Program-made: the position numbers and the translations under genes
The notes under the pieces: generated by a model
Told to the model about the DNA's origin: nothing
Database searches by the model: none
Seen by the model: the letters and a program-made list of their open reading frames with translations, nothing else
In this document: positions 8,407-16,493 of the stretch, one piece after another
How positions within the stretch are numbered: position 1 is the stretch's first letter
Layout: each line of letters starts with the position of its first letter
Assembly: GCA_965200525.1 (NCBI GenBank)
Contig: OZ241368.1
Span: forward strand, 5,766,001 to 5,830,000
From: JANNPJ01 sp965200525
Lineage (GTDB): Bacteria; Actinomycetota; Actinomycetes; Actinomycetales; Kineosporiaceae
DNA length: 64,000 nt
Direction: 5' to 3'

Positions 8407-8646
8407 TCAGAGCCGCACCCCGGCCGACTCAAGAACGGCGGCGGACTGCTCGATCGTCTGTTCCGAGGTCAACAATCCGTCGCCCACGGCGATGCCGGAG
8501 TCGCGCTCGATGGCTACGGCCATCTCGATGAGGACCAGCGAGTCGACTCCCAGTTCGTCGAATGTGACGTCGGGTCGGAGATCTGTGGGGTTGACCTCGA
8601 ATTCGCTGATCAGCATGTTGATCAGGCTTTGGGTCATGGAATTCAC
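8407..8646 (-). CDS. acyl carrier protein
   Basis: 79 aa from GTG 8646, chosen because GGGAG lies 7 nt upstream; an in-frame ATG at 8637 is the alternative. The 4'-phosphopantetheine attachment site is ELGVDSL with Ser36, followed by the helix LIEMAVAIERDSGI. Size and acidity fit a discrete type II ACP. It is convergent with the HxlR gene and stands apart from the two operons, but is the only carrier protein visible and would be the natural partner of the KAS III-like and AfsA enzymes. It differs from a fatty-acid housekeeping ACP in having no fab genes beside it. Confidence 0.88.
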   Translation of the reverse strand: MNSMTQSLINMLISEFEVNPTDLRPDVTFDELGVDSLVLIEMAVAIERDSGIAVGDGLLTSEQTIEQSAAVLESAGVRL

Positions 8647-9266
8647 GGCTGTACTCCCTCGGTGCGCTGGGCTGACAGGACGACATCCACCTGCTGGATG
8701 TGAGTTTCCGGGGCGAGGAGTCAACGCTCTCCCGCTGAATGAACGTAACGCCGTCGGCGCCCGCGAAGGCCGCATTGCCTCTATCGAGATCGCCATCCAG
8801 GCCGAAAGTTACATTGGTGGGGCCGGCCGGAACATGCTCGCGGGACCACGCGTGGGCGGCTTGCGAATCGCCCGCGAGGGTACGGCCGACGGAGCCCGGA
8901 GACCAGGCACGCATTCCGAGTGACGTGCGCATTCGGAGTGACGTGCGCAGGGCGGTCCGTTCAGAGTTACCGGAAGGTACCCAACTCGTCTTGTACTGTG
9001 GCTCGAGCTACTCAATTCGCTCAAGTGGCGCAATTGGGGCACGGTGCCGTGCGCGCGTAGGCGGTACGAGGGTCGCCCGTCGCGTGGGGAGCGCGCTGTG
9101 CGAACGCTGATGCGGCCTGGCAGCAGGCCGTGGCGAGGCAGGGCGATCCGAGCGCATCAGAACATCGTCGTTCCGGAGCGGACGTCGATCGCCTTCAACA
9201 CGGACGGGGCCTCGATGTCCCGGACGGTCGAATTGTTGTCGCAATCAACGATGTGGGGGCGAAGAC
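8647..9266. other. 620-bp gene-free stretch between ACP and histidine kinase genes
   Basis: Open frames here are short and lack coding character on both strands. It must hold the leftward ACP promoter and the rightward promoter of the two-component operon. The only structured element I see is an 18-bp tandem repeat at 8911-8946. No tRNA or recognisable RNA gene is evident. Confidence 0.5.
8911..8946. repeat. two 18-bp tandem repeats (GCATTCSGAGTGACGTGC)
   Basis: Copies at 8911-8928 and 8929-8946 differ at one base. They lie in the gene-free region upstream of the two-component operon and could be tandem binding sites for a regulator; the period of 18 bp is less than two helical turns. Confidence 0.7.
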
Positions 9267-10034
9267 ATGAGGCGATTCAGCACGTTGGTCGCTCGGATGG
9301 GGTCATTGCCGTGCCTCAGATCACAGCCGCGTGGCGCCGATGTCTGGGCGCCGCCGGGGCCGACGGACGAGCCGTTCGGGAGCCCGCTGCCGGACGGTCC
9401 CGACGACCGTCGGCGTTTGGCCCGCCAGGTACATGACCTGGTCGGGAACAACATCAGCCTGGTGCTGCGCTATCTGGACCTGCACGAGATCCGCAGTGAG
9501 GCCGACGGTGCCGTGCTCGGCCAGGAGCTCGAGGCCGCCCGCGCACTGCTGACCTCGGTCTTGCTGGAAACCCGCCGCCTGGCCTCAAGTTTGCGGCTGG
9601 ACAGCCCGACCGACAGTGTCGCCGGGGCGCTGCGCTCGTTCGTGGCCGATTTCGCCCCTGAGCAGATGGAGGTGGACGTCCAGGTTCACGGTGACGAGCA
9701 GCGGCTCAGCAACCAGCAGCGAGAGGAGCTCTTCCTGATGCTGCGGGAGGGGTTGCGCAACGTCTTCTCTCATTCGCACGCCCGGTCCGCTCAGGTCCGG
9801 CTGATCGTGTGTGGCCGTCAGGTGCACGCGATGCTGGCCGATGACGGGCTGGGTTTCGACCCCGACGACGTGGCGGCCACCGCCACCGGCCTGGTGTGCA
9901 TGCGCGAACGAGCCGAGGTGCTGGGCGGTGAGCTACGGCTCGCCACTCGACCGGGCGCAGGCACCCGGTGGGACCTCCTGCTCAGCCTGACGAGTGCCCG
10001 GCGACCAGAAGGCAGCGATGTTGCTGTCCGGTAG
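9267..10034 (+). CDS. soluble NarL-type (HisKA_3) sensor histidine kinase
   Basis: 255 aa. The H-box RRLARQVHDLVGNN places the phospho-acceptor at His56; the N-box is LREGLRNVFSHSHAR and the G-boxes are DDGLGFDPDD and PGAGTRWDL, so the HATPase is complete. There is no transmembrane segment and no sensor domain longer than about 45 residues, so the signal must be cytoplasmic or come through a partner. The ATG at 9267 has only a weak ribosome-binding site. The gene overlaps the response regulator gene by 17 bp, forming an operon. Confidence 0.88.
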   Translation: MRRFSTLVARMGSLPCLRSQPRGADVWAPPGPTDEPFGSPLPDGPDDRRRLARQVHDLVGNNISLVLRYLDLHEIRSEADGAVLGQELEAARALLTSVLLETRRLASSLRLDSPTDSVAGALRSFVADFAPEQMEVDVQVHGDEQRLSNQQREELFLMLREGLRNVFSHSHARSAQVRLIVCGRQVHAMLADDGLGFDPDDVAATATGLVCMRERAEVLGGELRLATRPGAGTRWDLLLSLTSARRPEGSDVAVR

Positions 10035-10689
10035 TTCACTGCAGGCCACCGAATCCGGGATAAGAATCCTGGTGGTCGACGACCACAAATTGCTCCGGGA
10101 CGCGATCTGCGGCGTCCTGCTGGCCGAGCCGGGCTTCCGGGTGGTGGGCGACGCCGGCGACGCGGAGACCGCGGTTCGGCACGCCGGCCGGTTGCGACCG
10201 GACGTGGTGCTGCTGGACGTGATGATGCCCGGCAACAACCCGGTGGCGACCGTGCCTGCGTTGCTGCGGGCCTCACCCCGGACCAAGGTCATCATCCTCA
10301 GCATGTGCGACGAGCAACCGCTGGTCGAGCGCATGCTCGGGTTGGGCGCCGCGGCCTTCCTGCACAAGGGGGTGAGCAGGCAGGATCTGACGGCGGTGAT
10401 CCGGGCGGTCAACGTCTCCAGCGAACTGGTCACGGTCTCCCTGCCGCGGGTGGCGGTCGGCGGCCGGCCGGCCGGCGTGCGCAACCCGCTGTCCGGGCGC
10501 GAACGGGAGGTGTTGACTCTGGTGGCGCAGGCGATGACCAACCGGCAGATCGCCGGGCGGCTCTCGATCACCGAGGGCACGGTGAAACGCCATCTGCGCA
10601 ACATCTTCGACAAGCTCGGTGCGGTCTCCCGGATCGATGCCGTGAACCGGGCGACGGCGGCCGGGCTGATCTCGCGACAGGTCTCCTGA
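10018..10689 (+). CDS. NarL/FixJ-family response regulator
   Basis: 223 aa from ATG 10018, preferred because GAAGG lies 7 nt upstream; GTG 9994 would add eight residues. The receiver domain shows the acidic pair DD at 21-22, phospho-acceptor Asp67 in LLDVMMPG and a Lys in FLHKG. The C-terminal LuxR-type HTH is SGREREVLTLVAQAMTNRQI followed by ITEGTVKRHLRNIFDKL. It pairs with the overlapping kinase gene. Targets are unknown; nearby candidates are the biosynthetic operons. Confidence 0.92.
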   Translation: MLLSGSSLQATESGIRILVVDDHKLLRDAICGVLLAEPGFRVVGDAGDAETAVRHAGRLRPDVVLLDVMMPGNNPVATVPALLRASPRTKVIILSMCDEQPLVERMLGLGAAAFLHKGVSRQDLTAVIRAVNVSSELVTVSLPRVAVGGRPAGVRNPLSGREREVLTLVAQAMTNRQIAGRLSITEGTVKRHLRNIFDKLGAVSRIDAVNRATAAGLISRQVS

Positions 10690-10770
10690 TCCACCCAGCG
10701 CCCGGTGGACCACCGACGGGCGGCCCGCGCGGTTGGCGCCAGGTCGTCCCCGGAACGAGGAGTTGTCACC

Positions 10771-11194
10771 GTGTCACGGTCATCATCCGGCGGGCGTCTC
10801 GCCGTCCTGGCCGGCCTGCCGGCGGCGCTCGCGGTGCTGACCGGCTGTGGTGCCCCGCCCGGATCGACCGGCGCCCATCCGGCGCTGGGCGCAACAGAAC
10901 TGGCCCGGGCCACGGCCAACCTGGCCCAGTTCACCCACTCCAGCACCCCGTTCCCGGTCGACGAGCCTGACCCGCGCCGAGCAGCAGGACCCGAGCGTCT
11001 TCCAGATGCTGGAACGAGACGACATCACCTTCGACACGAGTCAGAGCTACGTCGGCTATCCCGATGTGGCCGAACGATTCTCACGATTCTGGCCGGCCCC
11101 GGCCGCCGGACGACCACACCCTCCGTCACCCGATAATCGCCGTAAATTCACGAACCGAAAAGCTATTGGCCTGAGCTATTCGTCTAAGTACTGA
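10771..11194 (+). pseudogene. frameshifted lipoprotein gene
   Basis: A GTG at 10771 with GAGGAG 8 nt upstream begins a lipoprotein: basic N-terminus, hydrophobic segment and lipobox LTGC. The frame has protein-like character to about ...FTHSSTPFPVDEP near 10968, then becomes Arg-rich. In the +1 frame from that point a protein-like sequence continues (LTRAEQQDPSVFQMLERDD, then TSQSYVGYPDVAERFSRFW) to a stop at 11194. A single frameshift joins the two. It may be a real decay or an assembly error. The family was not recognised. Confidence 0.6.
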
Positions 11195-11482
11195 ATCAGA
11201 CCATGGCCTGAGAAGTTTGACTCGACCTGGTCGCAAGTGTGACCTGAACCGCCTTGGTCAAGAAGCTGAACCTCCGGTTCGCGCTCGCTCGCCCTGACCT
11301 GTAGAGCCGAACGCGCGTCATACGGCGCGCACGGCCGATGCAGGAGGAGGGGGTCGACATGGTTCCTCTGGCAGCGATGGTGCTGATGATCAGGGCACGG
11401 TTCGCGGGGGTGCCTGCGTGACGACGACGCGATCGGCCGGGCGGTCCCGCGAGCGCGAGGCTCACCTGCACAAGGTTCCACG
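11195..11482. other. gene-free stretch in a decaying region
   Basis: No open frame of gene length has coding character here. The base composition is mixed and less GC-biased than in flanking genes. Nothing recognisable was seen; it could contain older remnants or the promoter of the lost regulator downstream. Confidence 0.4.
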
Positions 11483-12005
11483 GTGGCCCCCGCGACGACC
11501 ACGATCAGGATGGCCATCCAGGCACCGGACCCGCTGAGCCGGGCCGGGCTGGCCGATCACGTGGCCCACCGGCCCGACCTGGAACTGGTGGATCCCGATC
11601 GCCTGATCGGCGGGGAGATCGTGGTGGTCGTGGCCCCGGTGCTGAACATCCAGGTGATGGGCCGACTCGGGCCCTGGCCGGGGCCGGCGTAAATCCTTTC
11701 ATCCTGATCGTGGACAGCGTTGGTGACGTCGACGTGCTGGTGGCGGTGGAGCTCGGGGTCGTAGCCGTCCTGTGGCGTTGGAGGCCACCGGGGAGCGGTT
11801 CACCCAGGTGCTGGGTGGCCGTCAGCCGCGGAGGCTGCGACCTGCCCGTGGAGCTGCAGTCGCGCCTGATCGAGGACGTCGCCGCCATGCAGCGCAACGT
11901 GCTGGCCCCCCCGGGGGCCTGACCGCGAGCGGACTGGACGCTCGCGAGCTCGCGGTACTGCGCCACATCGATGGCCGGCCATGGGCCTGGCCTCCGATCC
12001 AGGTG
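11483..12005 (+). pseudogene. decayed LuxR/NarL-like regulator remnant
   Basis: Protein-like pieces occur in successive frames: APATTTIRMAIQAPDPLSRAGL and GGEIVVVVAPVL (from 11483), then NPFILIVDSVGDVDVLVAVE (from about 11694), then ALEATGERFTQVLGG (from 11772), then LPVELQSRLIEDVAAMQ, and finally GLTASGLDARELAVLRHI, which resembles the start of a LuxR-type HTH. At least four frameshifts separate them, and the rest of the HTH is missing. The reading as a degenerate response-regulator-like gene is an inference from these fragments. Confidence 0.5.
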
Positions 12006-12207
12006 GTGATGGGATCGCGATCCGGCGAAACCTCGAATCGGTTCCGGTCCGTCGTCCGGCGACGAACCCGGCTGAGAACCAGGCGGGGAACCCCCTAAGC
12101 GCTTTCGGGTTCGGCGGGGGGATCCCCGATGTGCCGGGTGAGTGACCCCGCCAAACTCGAGTCACAGCCCGGCCAGAGGGTCGGTCACCGAGCAGGGAGA
12201 TTCCACC

Positions 12208-12696
12208 ATGGGCATCAACGCCTCGACGAGCGACACCACCGGCTCCAGCGCCGCGGCCCCGGCCGGCCGGGGCCGCCGCTCGATCCGCGCGGCCCTGGTC
12301 ACGGTGGCCGCCGCGGCCACGCTCGTCACCCTGACCGGCTGCGCCGGGGGATCCTCGAGCGCGAGTCCGGCCGGTTCGGCCGGAACGGGCGGTTCGGCGT
12401 CCAAGGGCAGTGCGGCGTCCGACAGCGCTGCGGCGTCCGGGAGCAGTTCCTCGAAGGCGCCCTACACCGATGCCGAGGCCTGCGCCTGGCTGAAGAAGAA
12501 CCTGCCGACCGTCCCGGACACCGAGATCGGGGCCCAGGCTCAGCTGACCATCGGCCTGTCGTCGTTCTTCGAGGATCACGGCGGCCTGGAGCACGCCGAC
12601 GGGTACGAGATCGACGACGCGTTCTCCCGCGGCTGCCCGGCCCTGCGCACCGCCGCCTTGAAGAAGGCCGGGATCAAGACTTTCGGCAACCTCTGA
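12208..12696 (+). CDS. conserved lipoprotein of unknown function
   Basis: 162 aa from ATG 12208 (GGGAG 8 nt upstream; the open frame extends further but without support). The N-terminus has RGRRSIRAALVT then a hydrophobic stretch and lipobox LTGC with Cys45, followed by a Ser/Ala/Gly-rich linker of about 40 residues, and a small compact domain from residue 85 (DAEACAWLKKNLPTVPDTEI, later DDAFSRGCPALRTAALKKAG) with two cysteines that could form a disulfide. It should be anchored to the outer face of the membrane. No family was recognised. Confidence 0.75.
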   Translation: MGINASTSDTTGSSAAAPAGRGRRSIRAALVTVAAAATLVTLTGCAGGSSSASPAGSAGTGGSASKGSAASDSAAASGSSSSKAPYTDAEACAWLKKNLPTVPDTEIGAQAQLTIGLSSFFEDHGGLEHADGYEIDDAFSRGCPALRTAALKKAGIKTFGNL

Positions 12697-12752
12697 CCGG
12701 GGCCGGCGGCCACGGTTGATCGAATTGTGATGCTTGGCCGGATTCGACTGCG

Positions 12753-12758
12753 TAGGCT
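12753..12758 (+). promoter_or_regulatory. -10 element TAGGCT of a probable leaderless promoter
   Basis: TAGGCT lies 8 nt before the ATG at 12767, with no ribosome-binding site between, the layout of leaderless transcripts common in actinobacteria. Confidence 0.5.
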
Positions 12759-12766
12759 GCCGGATC

Positions 12767-14023
12767 ATGAAGGCGTTGATCACCGGATCCGGCATCGGCG
12801 GGCTGACCTGCGCGCTGATGCTGCACGACCGGGGTATCGAGGTGCAGGTCCACGAGCAGGCGTCGTCGATCCGCGAGCTCGGGGTGGGGATCAACATCCT
12901 GCCCCAGGCGATCGCCGAACTGGCCCGGATCGGCCTGCTCGACCGGCTGGACGAGGTCGCCGTCCGCACCGGTGAACTCCGGTACCTCAACCGGATCGGC
13001 CAGGAGATCTGGCGCGAACCGCGTGGGATCGCGGCCGGCCATCCGGTGCCTCAGTTCTCGATCCATCGCGGCCGGCTGCAAGGGGTTCTGCTGGCTGCGG
13101 TCCGGGCTCGGCTCGGGGACGGTGCCGTCCGGGTCGATCACCGGCTGTTCGATCTGGAGCAGGACGAGCGAGCGGTCACGGCCCGGTTCGTGGATCGCTC
13201 CGGAACCGAGCTCAGGCCCGCGACCGGCGACGTGCTGATCGGCGCGGACGGCATCCACTCGTACGTCCGCAGCCGTCTCGGCCCGCACGAGGGCCTGCCG
13301 CGGTGGAACGGGCTCACCCTCTGGCGGGGGGCTCGCGACTGGCCGGTCTTTCTGGACGGGCGCTCGATGATCGTGGCCGGCGGCCCGGTGAGCAAGGTCG
13401 TGCTCTACCCGATCGGCGCCGGTGAGACGCCGGGCACCCGGCTGACCAACTGGGCCGTGGTCGGGCGCAAGGGCCCGGCGGGCCGGACGCCGATCGGCCG
13501 TCAGGACTGGTCGCGCACCGGGCACTGGCCGGACGTCGAGCCACAGATCGAGGGCTACCAGGTGCCCGAGGTCGACGTGGCCGCCCTGATCGAGGGCACC
13601 GAGCCGTTCTGGGAGTACCCCATGTCGGACCGCGATCCGCTGGAGAGCTGGACCGACGGGCGGGTGACCCTGCTGGGCGACGCCGCTCATCCGATGTACC
13701 CGGTCGGGTCCAACGGCGCGTCGCAGGCCATCATCGACGCCCGGGAGCTCGCCGACGCCCTGGCCTCCTCCGGCGACCCGACTAGGGCGTTGGCCCGGTA
13801 CGAGTCGGCCCGGTTGCCGGCGACCACGGCCATCGTCCGGGCCAACCGGCTGGGCGGCCCCGAAGGGGTGATCGACGCGGTCAACGCCCTGGCCCCGGAC
13901 GGATTCGACGATGTCGACGCGGTGATGCCCCGCTGGCAGCGGGAGGCCATCGTCCGCGCCCGGGCCGGAGCCGCGACCGTCCGTCCCGTCCCACCGGACG
14001 CAACCTCACCGGACGCAACCTGA
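12767..14023 (+). CDS. flavin-dependent monooxygenase, PhzS/salicylate-hydroxylase-like
   Basis: 418 aa from ATG 12767. Residues 6-16 are SGSGIGGLTCA-like Rossmann sequence (GSGIGG), followed by RELGVGINILPQAIAEL, a pattern shared with PhzS-type phenazine monooxygenases. The FAD-ribityl motif is LLGDAAHPMYPVGSNGASQAI. The family hydroxylates aromatic rings, often with decarboxylation. It stands alone between a lipoprotein and a VanW gene, so no pathway is indicated; no phenazine genes are in the window. The last codons and the stop lie inside a 15-bp tandem repeat, so the C-terminus may vary between strains. Confidence 0.85.
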   Translation: MKALITGSGIGGLTCALMLHDRGIEVQVHEQASSIRELGVGINILPQAIAELARIGLLDRLDEVAVRTGELRYLNRIGQEIWREPRGIAAGHPVPQFSIHRGRLQGVLLAAVRARLGDGAVRVDHRLFDLEQDERAVTARFVDRSGTELRPATGDVLIGADGIHSYVRSRLGPHEGLPRWNGLTLWRGARDWPVFLDGRSMIVAGGPVSKVVLYPIGAGETPGTRLTNWAVVGRKGPAGRTPIGRQDWSRTGHWPDVEPQIEGYQVPEVDVAALIEGTEPFWEYPMSDRDPLESWTDGRVTLLGDAAHPMYPVGSNGASQAIIDARELADALASSGDPTRALARYESARLPATTAIVRANRLGGPEGVIDAVNALAPDGFDDVDAVMPRWQREAIVRARAGAATVRPVPPDATSPDAT

Positions 14024-14067
14024 CCTGACGCAACCTGACCTGACGCAACCTGACCGGATGCAACCTG
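13993..14067. repeat. five 15-bp tandem repeats spanning the stop codon
   Basis: Units of the form ACCKGAYGCAACCTS at 13993, 14008, 14023, 14038 and 14053. The monooxygenase stop TGA at 14021-14023 is created within the array, so loss or gain of units, or one base change, alters the protein end. The remaining intergenic bases before the VanW gene hold nothing else recognisable. Confidence 0.85.
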
Positions 14068-14158
14068 ACGGGCGGCCGCCCGCGTAGAGCCGAGCGGAGC
14101 GGCCGGCCGGCCCGGCCAGCACCTCGAGCAAGACTTCGCGAAGAGTTCAGGAGACACA

Positions 14159-14965
14159 GTGGGCGACATCACGGTCGGTTCGACGGCCCGCCGGCTCGCC
14201 GGGCCGGCCGTGCGCCGCCTGCGCCGGGAGGCGCAATGGCGGCGCTGCGGTTCGGCCCTGCGGCTGGAGCACGGCCCGGCCGAGGAGTACCGGCACGCCG
14301 TCATCGACCACCGGACGCCGTTGCTGCGCCGTCTGGCCGGCGTCGATCAGCAGTTGCAGCGCAACAAGGTGGTCAACCTGGGGTTGGCCCTGGGCCGGCT
14401 CGACGGGCTGGTTCTCGGCCCCGGCCAGCGGTTCTCGTTCTGGTGGCAGGTACGCAAGGCAACCGCCCGGCGGGGCTACCTGGACGGCGTGGTGCTCAGT
14501 CACGGCCAGGTCGGGGCCGGGGTTGGTGGTGGGCTGTGCCAGCTGACCAACCTGATCTACTGGATGAGCCTGCACACGCCGCTGACCGTCGCCGAGAGAT
14601 GGCGGCACAGTTACGACGTCTTCCCGGACGTCGGCCGGACCCAGCCGTTCGGCAGCGGCGCCACCTGTGCCTGGCCGATGCTCGACCTGCAGCTGGTCAA
14701 CTCGACCAGCACCACGTTCCGCCTCGGCCTGCACCTCGACGACACTGATCTGCACGGCGCCTGGACGGCCGACGCGCCGATGCTGACCAGCTATCAGGTC
14801 TACGAGTCCGGTCACGTGATGACCAACTCGGCGCCCGGCGTCTTCACTCGTCACAACGTGCTGCGGCGGAGGGTGCTCAACCCGTCCGGGGCCCAGCTCG
14901 ACGACGAGCTCGTGGCCGTGAACCAGGCTCGGATGATGTACCAGCCGTTCCTCGGGCCCGGCTGA
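14159..14965 (+). CDS. VanW-family protein
   Basis: 268 aa, GTG start with AGGAG 5 nt upstream. The VanW signature is clear: RNKVVNLGLAL, PGQRFSFWWQVRKATARRGY, then VGGGLCQLTNLIYW. VanW domains occur in glycopeptide-resistance clusters and in many cell-envelope proteins; their biochemical role is not established. There is no signal peptide or transmembrane segment in this form, so it should be cytoplasmic or peripheral. It is convergent with the epimerase gene, and no vancomycin-resistance genes are nearby, so a resistance role is not supported. Confidence 0.85.
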   Translation: MGDITVGSTARRLAGPAVRRLRREAQWRRCGSALRLEHGPAEEYRHAVIDHRTPLLRRLAGVDQQLQRNKVVNLGLALGRLDGLVLGPGQRFSFWWQVRKATARRGYLDGVVLSHGQVGAGVGGGLCQLTNLIYWMSLHTPLTVAERWRHSYDVFPDVGRTQPFGSGATCAWPMLDLQLVNSTSTTFRLGLHLDDTDLHGAWTADAPMLTSYQVYESGHVMTNSAPGVFTRHNVLRRRVLNPSGAQLDDELVAVNQARMMYQPFLGPG

Positions 14966-14983
14966 TTCACGCCGGCCCGGCCG

Positions 14984-15958
14984 TCATTCGAGCGTGAGCA
15001 GGCCGAGGTCGCGCAGGCTCTCGGCGGATTGCACGATCGTGGTCTCGACCGGCCGCGGGCGCCATCCGAGCTCGGCCCGGGCCCGGTCGTTGTGGATGAT
15101 CGGCCGGGCCAGTTCGGGTCCCGGGGCCTCCTCGGTGGGCACCTGCGCCGCCAGTGGGCCGAGCCGGCGGCGCAGCGTCCGCGCCACCTCGAGGAAGCTG
15201 GTCGTCGGGCCGTCGGCCAGGGCCAGGTACCGCTGGCCCGCCGCCTCGGGGGCAGCCATCGCCCTCAGGTGCAGGTCGGCCACGTCGCGGACGTCGGCGA
15301 TGCCGAACCGAGCCCGGGGAGCGACGCTCATCGTGCCCTCGAGCATCGACTTGATCAGCTGCATCGAGGAGCCGAGGCCGGTGGTGAGGGTCGGCCCGAG
15401 AATGAAGGTCGGGTTGACGACGACCAGCTCGGTGCCGCCGCCCTCGCGCTCGATCAGGTCCCAGGCCGCGCGCTCGGCGAGGGCCTTGGAGCGCGGGTAC
15501 GGGGCCAGGCCGGGCGTGTCCGGGTCGGTCCAGTCGGCCTCGGTGAACTCGGGAACCGCCTTGGGGGAGTACCCGATCGCGGCGAACGACGAGGTCAGGA
15601 CGACGCGCCGGGCTCCGGCGGACCGCCCGGCTCGCAGCACTCGCAGTGCTCCTTCGCGGGCCGGCACGATCAGCTCGTCCGGATCCTGGGGTTGAGTCGG
15701 CGGGAACGGGGAGGCGACGTGATGGATCTCCTCGCAGCCGGCGGTGGCCGCGGCCCAGCCGTCGTCGGCGTTCAGGTCGGCCGCGACGATCTCCAGGCCG
15801 GCGTCGTCGGCGCCGCCGCGGCGCACCGCCGCACGCAGTTCGGCCTCGCGGGCGATCGTGCGCACGGTGGTCCGTACAGGCCGGCCGGTTCGCAGCAGGG
15901 CGGCGATCAACTGCGTGCCGAGGTAGCCGGATCCGCCGGTGACCAGGACCGGGCTCAT
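14984..15958 (-). CDS. NAD(P)-dependent extended SDR (dihydroflavonol-4-reductase-like)
   Basis: 324 aa. The cofactor motif is VTGGSGYLG near the N-terminus, and the catalytic pair sits in YPRSKALAE (Tyr-x3-Lys), with the active-site Ser in LTSSFAAIGY. This pattern fits dihydroflavonol reductase/cinnamoyl-CoA reductase-like proteins, which reduce aldehydes and ketones. Its ATG overlaps the MerR gene's stop by 4 bp (ATGA), so the pair is one transcript and the enzyme is probably induced by the MerR effector. The true substrate is unknown. Confidence 0.88.
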   Translation of the reverse strand: MSPVLVTGGSGYLGTQLIAALLRTGRPVRTTVRTIAREAELRAAVRRGGADDAGLEIVAADLNADDGWAAATAGCEEIHHVASPFPPTQPQDPDELIVPAREGALRVLRAGRSAGARRVVLTSSFAAIGYSPKAVPEFTEADWTDPDTPGLAPYPRSKALAERAAWDLIEREGGGTELVVVNPTFILGPTLTTGLGSSMQLIKSMLEGTMSVAPRARFGIADVRDVADLHLRAMAAPEAAGQRYLALADGPTTSFLEVARTLRRRLGPLAAQVPTEEAPGPELARPIIHNDRARAELGWRPRPVETTIVQSAESLRDLGLLTLE

Positions 15959-16392
15959 GCCGTGGCCCGCAGGGCGAGGGCGGCGTCGATCGCTCGCCGG
16001 GTGGCCTCGGCCTCGGCCGCGGTGTCGCCTCGATCACGGGTGTCCCACAGGGTGGCCTTCTCGCGCAGGTAGAGGAGGCGGACCTGCTGAGCGGCGATCT
16101 CGGTCTCGATCCGGTCGGCGTGCCGCAGCAGCAGGTCGCGCTGCTCGCCCGCCGTGGTCTGCCGATCGGCGAGATTGGTCTGGTAGGTGCGCATGTCGTC
16201 GATGCTCAGGCCGACCGCCCGCAGGCAGGCCAGCGTCTCGATCATGTGCAGGTCGTCCGGCCCGTACCGGCGGTACCCGCTGTTCTCGTCCCGGTCGATC
16301 GGCCCGAGCAGGCCGACCTGCTCGTAGTAGCGCAGCGTGGGCTCGCTCAGCCCGCTGCGCCGGGACACGTCCTGGATGCTCAACGCGCTCAT
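15955..16392 (-). CDS. MerR-family transcriptional regulator
   Basis: 145 aa. N-terminal winged HTH: IQDVSRRSGLSEPTLRYYEQVGLL followed by GYRRYGPDDL, then the dimerisation coiled coil (about residues 75-115). There are no metal-site cysteines, so it belongs to the small-molecule or aldehyde-sensing branch. It is translationally coupled to the epimerase. A palindrome 19 bp upstream of its start is a likely autoregulatory site. Confidence 0.92.
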   Translation of the reverse strand: MSALSIQDVSRRSGLSEPTLRYYEQVGLLGPIDRDENSGYRRYGPDDLHMIETLACLRAVGLSIDDMRTYQTNLADRQTTAGEQRDLLLRHADRIETEIAAQQVRLLYLREKATLWDTRDRGDTAAEAEATRRAIDAALALRATA

Positions 16393-16411
16393 GCGGTCAG
16401 CCTGGCAGGCC

Positions 16412-16423
16412 TCAAGCGCTTGA
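16412..16423. promoter_or_regulatory. palindrome TCAAGCGCTTGA, candidate MerR operator
   Basis: Perfect 12-bp palindrome, extended imperfectly to about 20 bp (GGCCTCAAGC / GCTTGAAGGC). It lies 19 bp upstream of the MerR gene, in the divergent region shared with the TetR gene. CTCAAG...CTTGA half-sites are typical of MerR-family operators such as that of SoxR, though the spacing here is shorter. Confidence 0.6.
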
Positions 16424-16465
16424 AGGCAAGCCCGCGACCGGGTGGCCGCGCAAAATTAGGTGAAC

Positions 16466-16484
16466 GACCGATCGGTCATATACT
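16466..16484 (+). promoter_or_regulatory. TetR operator palindrome with consensus -10, leaderless
   Basis: GACCGATCGGTC (16466-16477) is a perfect palindrome directly followed by TATACT (16479-16484), a consensus -10 placed 9 nt before the ATG of the TetR gene. A repressor bound there would cover the promoter, so autorepression of the TetR-thioesterase operon is expected. Confidence 0.7.
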
Positions 16485-16493
16485 TTGACCATC

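Noticed and set aside
12767..14023. phenazine biosynthesis
   Set aside because: The PhzS-like monooxygenase has no other phz genes around it, so only family membership is claimed.
14159..14965. vancomycin resistance cluster
   Set aside because: Only a VanW-domain protein is present; no vanH, vanA or vanX homologue is nearby, and VanW domains are widespread outside resistance loci.
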